A stretch of 64,000 nucleotides of DNA, from NCBI GenBank assembly GCA_029641185.1, contig JAPWGK010000033.1, forward strand, positions 349,295 through 413,294, in the 5' to 3' direction. The notes below the pieces were generated by a model. It did not search any database. It had not been told where the DNA came from and saw only the letters and a program-made list of their open reading frames with translations. A program made the translations under genes and the position numbers. Source of the stretch: Pseudofabraea citricarpa (taxonomy: Eukaryota; Ascomycota; Leotiomycetes; Helotiales; Dermateaceae). This document shows positions 40,701 to 53,699 of this stretch, in pieces (positions within the stretch are counted from its first letter, which is position 1; every line of letters begins with the position of its first letter).

Positions 40701-43700
40701 ATATTTATTTTAGAGGAATTAGTTTAATCTTTGCTTCTAAGATCCTAATTACTTACTAGTAGTTTCTATCCTTTAGGTTTTAGAGCTTTAGTCTTATATT
40801 ATCTCTAAAGTAAGTATTAAGTAGATAATTTATTAGATCCTTCTAATATTTTAGTACTTTTAGTATATTATTTTAATAAATACTTAGGAGTTTACTTAAG
40901 AGGCTACTTATTTATATACTTACTCTTAAGACTTTTATTTATAGTATTATAATAATTATTATATATATTATTTTAAAATAATTTTTATTTTATCCTACTA
41001 ACTAATTAGACTAATAAGTATAATAAAAGTTATTAAGTATATTAATATATTAATATCTAGCTTAACTTATTATTTCTTTAAGTTATTTACCTTTTATTTT
41101 TATAAAAGAATATATTATACTCCTTTTATTTCCCTTAAAGCTCTTATAATCTTTATCTTAGAGTCTCTTATTAGATCGTATTATTAGACTAAGTTTCTTA
41201 TACTTATACTTATACTTTAGTTCTAGAGGCTAAGCTAAGATTTCTTTTTTAGATTCTCCCTAAGAAGGCTCTTATTAATCTGCTACTTAGTTATATAATC
41301 CCTTTTATTATATAATTACCTAAGATATTATTCTTCTTAGTAATAGATTACTTAAGTTAACTCTTATTATTTTATTATTATTCCTACTTCCTAAAGCTAA
41401 TATACTTTTAGATTTAAGAGTATTATTAGAGGATAAAAGTCCTAAAAGTTAATTAGGTAAATTACTCTTCTACTATTTTATAATTACTAAAGGTACTAAT
41501 ATAACTTCTTATATTAGCTTTTTAGCTTCTACTTAAGACTTAATCTCTTAAGAGGTTAGAATATTACCTTCTAGATTAATAGGAGTATTATTACTTCTTC
41601 TTATAAGCTTCTTATTTTACTTAATTATAAGGCTTATATCTTTTTATCTAATTAGATTACTAAGTATTAATCTAATATCTTAAATCTTAGGTTTTTTAAT
41701 TTTAATCGTATTTGCTATTATTCTAATAATTATAAGTAGTTAGCTTTCCTCTTATTCTTTGTTTAGGTTATACCTAATATTCTTATTAAATCTAATATTT
41801 CTAGTAATAATAATTTTATTAAGTATAAGAACTTATATTCTATAAATATTAGATATAATATATCCTATTAAATATCTAATATAAGCTTATAATCTAATTT
41901 TAAAAGCTTTTACTAAGCTCTTAGCTTCTTATTCTTTAATTAATAGGTATACCTAATAATTATATATATAAATCTTATTCTAATTAGGTTAGAGATTTAT
42001 TATTAAGTTAGTAATCTGCTTAGGATTATACTACTAAAAGTATAAGTAAAACTAGAAGTTAAGTATCTTATTTAGGGTTTTTATATTATTAGCTTAGAGT
42101 AAGCTAATATTATATAAGAAGATTCTTATAAGTATAATTTCTAATTATAAGCTTACTAGAAGGTTTATATTCTCTCTTATTTTTATAGATCTTATAACTA
42201 CTTCTTATCTAGCTTATTTTACTCTATTATTTATCTTATATATATATATTAGAGAGAGCTTAAGGTTAATACTTATTTCTTTTATCTAGTACTAGTAATA
42301 AGTAATACCTTTAATTATAATTATAAACGTATTATTATTTTACTTAATTTTATAGATTAGAAGCTTATACTAAGTTTTTATTTAGCTCTTAAAACTCTTA
42401 AGGGAGTAGTATATCTTCTTATAAGTCTTTTATCTTAGTATAAAGCTAAAAAGCTTCTTATTATATTTATCTTTAATTATAAGTAGCTAAGAGAAACTAT
42501 TATACTTATATTTAAAATTAAATAAGTTCTAACTAATTCTCTAGAAAAATTAAGGTAATTTCCTTTCTAGTAGCTACTTTAATATTCTTTAGCTAATATA
42601 AGCTATAAAATAATATTTATACTTTGCTTTTTTTATCTTACTTATTTTTATATTATAAACTAATTTAACAAGTATACTTAGAGTTATTAGGCTAAGATAT
42701 CCTATTTTATTATATTAAAGTTATTTAGAATTTAATCTTAGATATAAAAACCTCTCTTAATTCTTAAGCCTTAGCTTTATTTTTTATCTAATTATAAGGA
42801 ATATAAGGATCCTAGTAATACTTAAAGGGATATTTATAAGGAGCTTTAAGTAAGAGGAAAGTAGCTTATATTCTAAGAATATAATATTAAATAAAGGTTT
42901 TAATTTCTTAACACGTATATTCTTCTTTTTACTCTTATATCTTAATAAGTTATTAAACCCTTAGTATTAGATCCTAACTTTCTTAAGAAAAGTCTCTAAT
43001 ATTATATTAATATTAAACCTCTTAATTACTCTAATATTATAAAATACTAAATCTATTATTCTTTCTCTATCTATTTTATCTAATACGTTTTTTATAATCC
43101 TAGTATTATAAAATAAGATTAATAGATATAAAGTTCTTATATTTATTATATTATCTAGGTTTATTTTAACTAATAAGCTTAAAACTAGAAATTCCTTATT
43201 ATTTACTAAGTAAGTAACTTTATAATTATTAATAAGTATATTATTAGATAATAGGTAGCTTAAAAAGTTTATAATTATATAAATACTTATACCTAGTTAT
43301 TAGATTATAAGCTTTAGGTCTAAGATTATTATATTTATAAGTCCTAGGTATTTACTTATAAAACTTCTAGAAGATTTTTTCTCCTTTTAGGACGAGTCCC
43401 TAAAATTTAAGATCTTCTAATCTTTCTTAGTAAGCTTATTATATATTAAACCCTAGTTTTTATTTTATAAATAATCTTAGATTATATAATATTTTTCTTT
43501 AGAAAAAGAATTTCTAAGATCTTTCTCTAAGCTTCTTATAAGTATATACTTAAGAAACAAGTATATTAAGGGTTTCTAGAAGTATTTCCTATCTCTTTTA
43601 TCTTAGTAAAAATAAGATTACTCTTACTTTTATTAAGTTAAGCTAATATATTAGTTTCTAGTATTATCTAATCTTTTTCTAAGAGTAATAAAGATTATTA

Positions 43701-44661
43701 TCCTCTTAGTTATAAATTAAACTAAATTTTTATATATTAGAGTAAAAAACTAATTTTTATATTACTTAAGTATTTTACTTAGGAGTCTAAGCTTATTTAC
43801 TCTAATATACTCTATTAATTAGAGTCTTTCTTATTCTAAAGTTATCTTTATAAATATTATTATAAGAAACTCTCTAGTTATAAGTAAGTCTTATACCTCT
43901 AGTATATTATATATCTAAGCTTATTAGAGTACTCTAAGTTATTCCTAATATTATTATATAAGATTTATATTACCTTTCTTTACTTATTTAAGTATAATAT
44001 TATACTCTTAGTAGATAATAATTAGTATATTATTATTAGTAGATACGAGTTATAACTTTAGTAATCAAATAATTATTTATAGGCTTAGGTCTTCTTTTTT
44101 CCTAATTATTATATTAATTATAGTTAAGATTAAGAGAGAAACTATTTATTTAACCTATTACTTAAGAGTATAATATTCGGTCGTATTATATAGCTAGCTT
44201 ACCTATTTTATAATATAAATTCTTAGCTAAGTATTAAGCTTATATTATATATTATTATATATAGCCTTAGTATCTTATAATAAGCTAGGTTCTAGTTTAG
44301 AAAGCTTATTAATTATTACTTAATCTAAGTATAATTATTAATTAAATATTATTCTCTTATTAATAAGCTTATTAATAGTTAATACTTATATAAGAGGGTT
44401 AATATTTATACTCTTTATATTTATAGTATCTAGATTTATAAGCTCTTAGATACGCCTTATATAAGCTTAGTAATAGAATTAAAGGAACTAGTTAGGCTAT
44501 AAGTTACGATCTTTTAAAGAGATCTCCTTAGCTTCCTACTAGTTAGTTTTAGAGATTATAATAATAATAATAGATTCTAAACTTAAGAATAATTATTTTC
44601 TAGCTCTCTTATAATTTAAATATAATTTTAAGAAGCTTTAATTATAAGCTAGGCTTATAAC

Positions 44662-44858
44662 TATTATATAATAAAAGTAGAATTAGTTTAAGTAATTAAG
44701 AAAGCGTAGAAAGTATAATTTATATTATCTAATTAGGAGGAATAAGAGATTATAAGAAAGAGCGTATTTATATAAGAATAATACTTATTACTAAGCAGAT
44801 TATCTTAGTTATCCTAATCCCTTATATAATAAATCACTTAATCCTAGATTTTATAACA
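44662..44858 (-). repeat. Copia 5' LTR (197 bp)
   Basis: Right-hand LTR, 5' with respect to the minus-strand element. In that orientation it starts TGTTATAAAA and contains a TATATAAATACG TATA-like run about 85-95 bp in. The sequence just inside the element (GTTATAAGCCTAGC) would be the primer-binding region, but I cannot match it to a tRNA. Confidence 0.88.
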
Positions 44859-44863
44859 AATAA
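44859..44863. repeat. Right target-site duplication AATAA of the copia element
   Basis: Second copy of AATAA, directly after ..ATAACA. The flanking CTAGATCT continues the host element exactly as in the empty site at 58,161-58,175. Confidence 0.85.
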
Positions 44864-45341
44864 CTAGATCTCTTTACTTTTAAAGTAATTATATTATAAT
44901 ACTTCTAATATTACTTTTATTTTTTTATTATTTTTTAGAGAGCTAAAAGCTCTTATAAAATTATTCTTATATTCTCTTTATATTAAGAGAGTCTTTTTTA
45001 TACCTATTATATTACTTAATTATTTTTATTCTTTAAATAATAAATATTATTCTTATATTATTAGTTCTAATTACTTAAAGTATTATATTTATATAAGTAA
45101 TTTATTCCTAACTTATATAACCTTAGCTAATATTATCTTAGCCTAAGTACTTTAATAAGCTAGATATTTTTATTCTTAAGATTTAAAATAAGATATTTAT
45201 ATTATATTATCTTTATAATACTAAGAATAAAAAGAATAAAATAACTAAGAAACTAAATAAATACTTAAGTAATCTCTAGATTTCGATTAATATTATATAT
45301 AATTTAAAATAAATTATACTAGTAATTTATAATTACTTTTA

Positions 45342-45612
45342 TAAAAAGGATTTTCTATTATTTCCTAAGGGTTACTTAAAGCTTTATAAAGCTTATAAAA
45401 AGTATAATAAGGCTCTAGAGATTCTTAAGAAGGCTAATTATATAAAGAAGAAGCTTATTACTAATACTTTTATTATTATTATTCTTATATTTATTTTTAT
45501 TATTATCTTTACTAAACCTAGTAATAATAATAATTATAATAAGTTAATTTACCTTTATAATAACTTTAATAAGTTTAAGAAATTTACTAAGAAGACTTTA
45601 TATACGATCTAA
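45342..45612 (+). pseudogene. Antisense coding relic in the gypsy 3' region, right part
   Basis: A + strand frame of about 90 codons without stop, ending TAA at 45,610-45,612, in sequence where stops are otherwise very dense. It reads lysine- and tyrosine-rich (KGYLKLYKAYKKYNKALEI), then an isoleucine-rich stretch. It is antisense to the pol gene of the same element. Its counterpart in the other arm is on the minus strand near 57,420-57,690. Not recognised. Confidence 0.4.
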
Positions 45613-47710
45613 AAGTCTTAGTAAGAAATCCTTTTATATTTTACTCTTATAAAGTTTTTACTTAAGTATTTATAATAATAAATTATTTCTAGGTTTAGAG
45701 TTTTTATTTTTTAATACTTAGTCTTATATATAGTTATACGTTTAAATAAATAGATAAATTTATACTTATAAAATTAAAGTATTATTTTACTTAATAATTT
45801 ATAATATTCTTATCTTATATTTATATAAATTTTATTTAAAATTATTTAAAGAATTATCTAGATAAACTTATTAATAATACCTAGAATACTTAATATATAC
45901 TTAGTAAAAACTCTTAGAGTCTTATTATTACTTCTAATTCCTAAAAGACTTTTTATAATTTAAGGACTTTCTTTTCTTTCTTCTCCTAATATATTAGTCG
46001 TCCCCTAATTATAAAAAAAAAATAAATAAAGAAATAATACTTAAATTAAGAAATTAAAATTAAACTTAAATAAATAATATATAAAAATAATAATAATAAT
46101 ATAAAAGGAAATTTATTAGTAAAGTATTAAATAGGAGGAGTTACTAAAAGATATTTAAATCTTAAGTTAAATATAACTTTTCCTTTAAAATACTAGGTAT
46201 TAAAATATCTTATATTAAGCTAGAGATAAAAAAGATATCTTAGAAAAAAGCGTCTTACTTTTAATCTTTTATATATTATTATTAGTATATTATAACTAAT
46301 TTCTTACCTAATTATTATTACTAGCTTCTTTTTATATAGAATTAATTCTTATTATTTATTAAGTTCTTATTATCTAAAAATCTCTTTTATATAAGTAGCT
46401 TATATAATTACTTAGGATTATATAATAAAAGCTTCTTCTAATATTTTTTCTTTAGTATTTTTAATAATTATATTAATCTTATTATTATTAGCTTTCTCTA
46501 AAGAGATTTCTTATATATTATCTTATTAATTTATTTTAGCTAATACTTAGGAAGTTAGTCTAGGATTATTAGATTACTCTTATAATTATAAGGATACTTT
46601 TAAAAGACTAAATAAGTTACTAGTAAGCTTTATCTTAAGGCTTAATAAAAGCTTATTAGGATTTTTAAGGTTTAAATATATTAGTATTCTAATAATAATC
46701 TTATCTTTAGAAGACTTAATATTATTAGTAGGAATATAAACGTCTTTTCTTTAAATAAATTTCTTTAATTTATATCTTATATAAGTATTATAAAAAAGAG
46801 TTATATTTATTTTATTAAGCTAATAAGTATCCTTCTTATTATTAGCCTTTAAAATTATATATAAGCCTTTTTATCTAAAATTAAACGCTTATTATTTTAA
46901 TATATTAGCTTCTTATATAATATTAAATATAAGAATAATATTCTTTTTAAGAAGTAGTTTTTTATATAAGATATAACTATAATTAGTAGCTTCTTTTAAT
47001 TCTTAGTATTTATATTACTTTATTAGTAGGACCTCTAGTATATATTTATTATAAATTTTAAGTTACTTAATATATAAAGTAATTAAAGACTTTCTATTTA
47101 TTTTCTTAATTAGGTTTTATCTTAGATATTATTATATTAGGTACTTACTTTTAATAATAAGTATAATCTTAAAACTAAATTATAAATAAAATATAATAAG
47201 CCTTATAAAAGCTTTTATTATAATATTATCTATAAAGTAAATCTTCTTAATATACCTTAGCTAGTTCTTAAATATCTTATTTATAATCTTAGATAAAGTT
47301 ACTTTTATATTAAAATAGCTTCTTTTAATTAAGCTCTAAATATAAGAATTATAAGTACTTACTTATATCTTAATAAACTTAAGCTTAGATATAAGATTAT
47401 TAAGGCTTCTCTAATTCTTAGGTCTTTTATTAATAATAAGTATCTTAAATATATTATAGATATAAAGAATATTTTCTTTAATAAAAGCTATAATATAAGT
47501 AAAATCTACTTTAGAAATAATATATCTTATAATTATATCTAATACCTTCTTATATATATTAATAATAAATAACTTACTTATACTTAATAAGAGATTAATA
47601 ATATCTAGATATTATTTATAATATATATATAATACTCTAGTTATATAAATTACCTTATAAGTAATATTATATAACCTAAATTAATACTAGGGATATAATA
47701 TTATATATAT

Positions 47711-48011
47711 TATAATAAAGTTATATACTTAATTTTATTACTTTTTTTACTTTTATAAGGAGTTATTACTACCTTAGATACTATTATATAAGGGCTTTAT
47801 AAGTAATTTTTAAGCGCTCTAGAAGTTATATACTATTATTTATACTTTATTATTATAGTTAATTAATTACTTCTTTTACCTCTTATTTTTATAATTATTA
47901 ATTCGATTACTAAATATATCTTATATATAGTTATATATATTATATTAGTTACTAGTTATATTTATAGTATTATAAATTCGAATACGCTCTAATATTTATT
48001 ATCTTATTATA
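47711..48011 (+). repeat. 301-bp gypsy LTR, copy A (5' LTR)
   Basis: Begins TATAATAAAG, ends CTTATTATA; same length and sequence as copies B and C apart from mostly transitions. It directly abuts the truncated inverted copy on its left. Confidence 0.8.
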
Positions 48012-51000
48012 TTAGTAATTTATATAAAGACTTTAAATAATAATAGATATAAACTAGATTATAACTTATAATATTAATATAATAAGCTTATTTAGTATTA
48101 ACCTTTAATAATAAGCTAAGCTCTTAGAATATTTAGAGTATAATTATATAATTATTAGTAGAAATAATTAGAGATATTAAAACCTACGAATATAATTAAC
48201 TATTAAATATATAAGATATTAATCTAAGTTATTTTATAAGCTAGATACTTAATAGTAAATATAAAGAATAATACTAGAGTACTTAGGAGATTAAAAACTT
48301 ATAATAAATAATAAGTAATAATTAGAATAATATAATAATACGAAGGTTAAAGTTCTTAGGAAGATAAAATAACTAGAATAATAGGAATATTAGAAGGATT
48401 AGGAACTTATAAAAGATAAGAGATAATTATAATTATAAGAATATATAACTTTAAGAGTTATTTAAAGGTATATAAATATATATATTACTAGAAGTATTAA
48501 GATTATTATCTAAATAATAAAGATATATCTTTATAAGTCTTAGTTTAAGTAAAAGATATAATATTTAGAGTTAAAAGAGAATTAAAAGGGATATTATAAT
48601 AATAGGTATTAAGAAGACTCTAAGAACTAGAAACTAAAAGAATATAAGACTCTAGTATTTCTATTTATAAATAATAATTTTAAGAAATAATCTTAACCTT
48701 AGTATAAGTATAAAATAAATAATTATATTAGATTAGGTAAGATCTTACTAAAAGCTTAGGCTAAGATAAAAGAGCTTTTAGTTAATACTAGTAGGTATAA
48801 ATTATACTTAAAGCTAGAGAATATAAGAAAATAAAAGGAATAATATATTATTATACTAGAAAAAAAGAAGAAGTTAATTAGTCGTTTATTTATTTATTTT
48901 TAGTTTATTTTATTTAGTTAATTAATAAAGTTTATATTATTTATATTATTATTTATTTTCTAGTTAATTTTATAAGATAGATATTACTTATAGTTTAATA
49001 TAAGTATTCCTCTAGTTTATTAAGATTATTATAAAGATTATATTTATTATAATAATATCTTAATAAAAAGATAATATTCTTAAGTTTAGATCTTAATTAT
49101 CTCTTACTTATATTAAGTTTCTTATAATAATAAGTCTAATATAAAAAGTATATAAGAATTAAAACTATTTATTTATCTAGTATTTAATTAAAAATATAAT
49201 ACTAGAACTCTTTAAAACTTAAGACCTAGGCTCTAGAATATAAATAAAACTAAGTTCGAGTATTTAAATAAGAAATTAGTTATCTTAGAAGAATCTAAGA
49301 GTAAGTAAGAAGTATAATATAACTAATAAAATAAAGGTATAAAAGTAATAGAATAATAGCTACTTATTTCTAGGAAAATTAGTATAAAAAAAGTAAACCT
49401 TATATTATATCTAATTATAATATTAATTTTATCCTTCTAGAAATATATAATAAAAGTAAATAATAGAAACTTAGAAGTAAGGCTTTTTAATTTAAATTAT
49501 ATTAATAAATATATATAATTCTAAGTTATTTCTTTTATATCTAATATTTTAATAATATAAGACTAAGAGGGATTTAATCTTATCTTATAACTTATTTCTT
49601 AAAGCTATATATTATATATATATAAAAGGTAAACGTTTAGATAAAATAAAAGCCTTAGATATTTAATTAGAAAGACTTTTACTTAGTTTTTCTAATTATT
49701 CTATAATTTATAATTTCTTATTATTTTATTTAATCTTTTCTTAGTACTCGCTTAATACTTAACTTAAGCTTATATAGCTTTAATCTAATATTATAATATT
49801 ATCTTAAGAATACTTTCTTATTACTAATCCTTCTCTCTTATTTATTCCTTCTTATAAATAAAAATAAAAGAAGAAAAAAAAGCTCTTAATATCTTCTTTA
49901 GATTTATTAAGCTTAGGAACCCTATCTAATATAAATATTCCTAATAAGAAAGGAAAATAAATAATTATCTAGCCTAAGATAATATATAAAATTATATAAA
50001 TTATTTTAAAGGTTTACTCTCTTAGCTTTACTAATATTCCTCTTTTTAAGAAAATAAAAGCTATTAAATTTATCTAATACTATAAATAGATAATACTTAA
50101 TAAAAGTCTTTCTAATATAAAGCTAGTTCTTAGATACTTTAATTACTATTACTTATTAGTTTATTCTTATATTAAAGTATTAGATAACTTTAAGTAAAGA
50201 AATTAGGTTACTTTTAAGAAAATATTCCTAAAAGAATAAGCTAATTATAACTCTAAGTAACTTTAATATATTATTAAGTTCTTAAATACTTTAGTTAATT
50301 ATTTAAAGGAAGATATAATTAAAATCTTAGAATTCCTAAAGATATATAAGCTAAGCTCTAAGCGACTACTTAGTAATAGCTAACTAAGCTCTTATAAATA
50401 AGTATATAAGCTTCTTTTTAGTCTTTCTAAAAATTATATTCTTATTATTATAAAAAAGAAAAAGATTAAGTATAATAAACTAAGAACTTTTATATTTACT
50501 AAGATTTATAAGTTTACTAAGACTTATACCTAAGCTAAAAAGGATCTTATCTACTTACTTAAGTAGGATAATAATAATATTATTATTATTAATAAGCTAC
50601 TAGACTTCTAATTATATAATAATCTAAATAAAACCTTTAACTTAATTATTCTCTTTATATTAGTAATTAGTAATCTTATATAAACTATTATAACCCTTAG
50701 TATAATACTTAATAATATAATTATAAAGATATAAGCTTCTAAAGCGACTTCTAATTATAATAAGATTAATAATATTACTAATATAATAGCTAAGATATTA
50801 TTAGAAGATTATATTACTTTTAAGATTATTATAATTAAGTATTAGAAAGAAAAAGATAAGCTACCTACTATTACTAGTAAAAGTAATATTAGAGTTAATA
50901 TATTAGAGATTAAGTTTTATAATAATAAACTAGAGTTACTTAAGTAATATAATAACTATAATATTAAAGAGGAAGTTAATAAGATATATTATATAATAAA

Positions 51001-53699
51001 AGTATATAATTATAAATATAATTCGAGTTATATAATAAGTATAAATCCTAGTACTAGTATTTATATTAGTATTTTATAAACTAGCTATTAATAGTTTAAC
51101 TTTATAGATTAAGATTATATATATTAGTATTATAATAAATACTTTTACTTCTTTAATAATTATCTAATATTTACTTATTATATAAAAGTTAAAATTATTT
51201 ATAAAAATAAGAGTAATAGCTAGGTATATCTTAGACTTATAAGATTTAGTTTAATATCCTTCTAGAAAGCTAAGATATCTTAAGATATTCTTACTAAAAA
51301 ATAATACTTATATTATAATAATAATAAGATTTCTTATTATAATCGATTTAAGATATTTTAGCTTAAGAAAAATATAAAGACTAAATCTAATATTAATATT
51401 AAGATAAGTAAATATAAGCTTACTAAGATTCGTAAGTATAAGAAGAAAGATATTATAACTAGCTTTATTAGTATATAAGATAATATTATAACTTTCTAGT
51501 ATATAATACTAATTATTAAATTTAAAAAAAAGCTAAACTCTTATTATTAGTTATAACTAGTTATAATAAGTAAAAATAATAAGATTAAGTAAATTATATT
51601 TAATACTTTTATTATTATACTTATAAGTCTAAGAGATATCCTAATAATTACTAATACTTCTAGGAAAACTAAGTTAAGTATAAGTATCTAAAAGAATACT
51701 AAGAAGCTAAAAAAAACTATTAAGTTTATTATTCTAGTATCTAGAATTATAAATTTAGATATTTTAGAGTAAGTATTTTACTAATATAAACTAATTAATA
51801 CTAAGATATCTAGGTATAATAAGAAGCTCCTAAGTACTTAGAAAACCTTTATTAAGGACTTAATATAACTAGACTTAGATAATAATAAAACCTTAGAAGC
51901 TACTAAAGCTAAAGAAAAAAAGAATATAAGCCTTATATCTTATAAGCTAAGATATTAGAAATATAATATATTATTATAAATTAGATAATTATACTTATAT
52001 ATAAATAAGCTTTTATTTTTAATTAAATAAATCTAGCTTAAGTTATAAGTATTAGCTATTACTAACTTCTAAGTAATATAGTTTAAATTAATATACTAAA
52101 AGTTAGAGAATTAAAACTTTATATAAATATAAGTTTTCTTATATAAAATATAATTACTAGAGTTAATATTTTATTATATTATATTAATAGCTTATACTTA
52201 CTAGTTATTATTTATAATTATAATAATTAGAAGTTAATATAAATAATAAGTATAATAAATATAAGTACTAAGATTAATATTATAACCTATAATATCTAAA
52301 GAAAAGTTAATCTTAGTATTAGGGAAAAGAAGAATCTTATAGTTATTAATTATAAGAGAATATCTTAAGTAATCCTTAGGGTTTATAATAATATATAACT
52401 AGATATTAGTAGTATATAAGTAATCTTATATATTTATATAATATAATAATTAGGTTATAACTTAGTATTTAAGTAACCCTTTATATATAAGATAAAAGTA
52501 AGCTTAGAATAAGGCTTAAAAAAGGATTATAAGATATAAATTATAGCTAATAATAATATTAGTAAGATTAGACTTTTATATTTTTATATTATTACTTATA
52601 AGTTTAAGATCTAAGTAATATAATAATAAGATCTAGAGAATAACTTAGACTCTAAGAGTAACTTAGAAAATTAAGTATTAATTTATTATAAGAGAAATAA
52701 GTTAGAAGATATATAAATAAATCTCTTAAATATATATAAGGAATTTTACTAAAAGAGAAAAAAGATAAGCCTAATATAAGAAAAATAATATAAAGTTATA
52801 ATATACCTATAAATATAAATATAAATAAGAAGGCTAGTATTTTATTACGTTTATTATTAAGATAAAAGAAATATAAGAAGATTTAAGAAATACTTAAGCT
52901 AGATTATAAGCTTAAGAAAGCTTTTTTAATTAGTATTCTAAGACTTAAGAGAGCTTAATAAGTACTTATTAGAAGCTTACTAAATATTTTATTAGTTCTC
53001 TTAGAAACCTTAATACTAGAAAGTAAGCCTAAGGTACCTAAAAGTAAAAAGATAATAAAAATAACTTTATAAAGCTTTTTCTTTCTAAAAAGTAATTTAT
53101 ATATTATTAATCTTAAAAGGCTATTAAGATTATAAGTATTTTATAAAAATATAATACTCTCTCTTTTAAGATAAAATATAAAAGAGAAATTTTAACTTTT
53201 TATAAGTAAAAAGCCTAAAAGATAAGACTTATAAATCTTAGAAGAAATATAAGAGTTAAGCTATCTAGCTTTAATAACTAAAAGAAAGTTATTAAGTTAA
53301 TAAAAAAGCTATCTCTTATTCTAGGTTCTTATAATAATTAGTTTAAACCTTAATATATAAAGTTTCTAAAAAGCTAAAAACTTATACTAGAAAGAATATA
53401 AAGCTTATTTATAAGTAATATATTAACCTTAAAAAAAAAGAGATATTCTAAGAGATATTTTATAATAAGAAAGAGGTATTCTTATTTAACTAGTTAAAGA
53501 AAGAACTTATAAAACTAAAGATTACTAAGTTATAAGAGATTAAGATAATATTATATAAAGTATAATAGGTATAAAACTTTCGATTACTAAGAGACTTTAT
53601 AAGATTATATATAAGATAATAAGCGAGCGTATTACTAATAATATACTAGAAAACTATTATAAGTTATATAAAAACTTATAATTCCTAGTTATAAAAGAA

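Larger units (their letters stand above)
37157..44858 (-). mobile_element. Ty1/copia LTR retrotransposon, RIP-inactivated, nested (7,702 bp)
   Basis: Direct 197-bp repeats at 37,157-37,353 and 44,662-44,858 are flanked by the 5-bp duplication AATAA. An uninterrupted version of the same site is present at about 58,171-58,175. The coding strand is minus: a decayed reverse transcriptase is recognisable at about 40,250-40,700. With this orientation the 5' LTR is the right one; it runs TGTTATAA...ATAATA, i.e. TG..CA with the final CA mutated to TA. Coding frames are full of TAA/TAG, so the element cannot move by itself. It inserted into the gypsy copy before or during RIP. Confidence 0.9.
34126..47695 (-). 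mobile_element. Inverted, 5'-truncated gypsy copy, interrupted by a copia element
   Basis: The sequence 34,126-37,156 plus 44,859-47,695 is the reverse complement of 55,340-61,200. Checked anchor pairs are 34,322/61,006, 37,150/58,180, 46,200/56,830 and 47,660/55,360, all on one diagonal once the nested copia element is removed. It ends on the left with an inverted LTR (34,126-34,426). On the right the match stops at about 47,695, just before the LTR of the + strand copy, so its 5' part (including most of the reverse transcriptase) is missing. Differences between arms are mostly transitions. The integrase relic lies on the minus strand near 46,200-47,690. Confidence 0.8.

Noticed and set aside
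34126..48011. Reading LTR copies D and A (inverted to each other) as 301-bp terminal inverted repeats of a DNA transposon
   Set aside because: The body next to A on its right continues in frame as gypsy pol to LTR B in direct orientation, and D, B and C share the same adjacent sequence. LTRs of opposed retrotransposon copies explain the inversion better.
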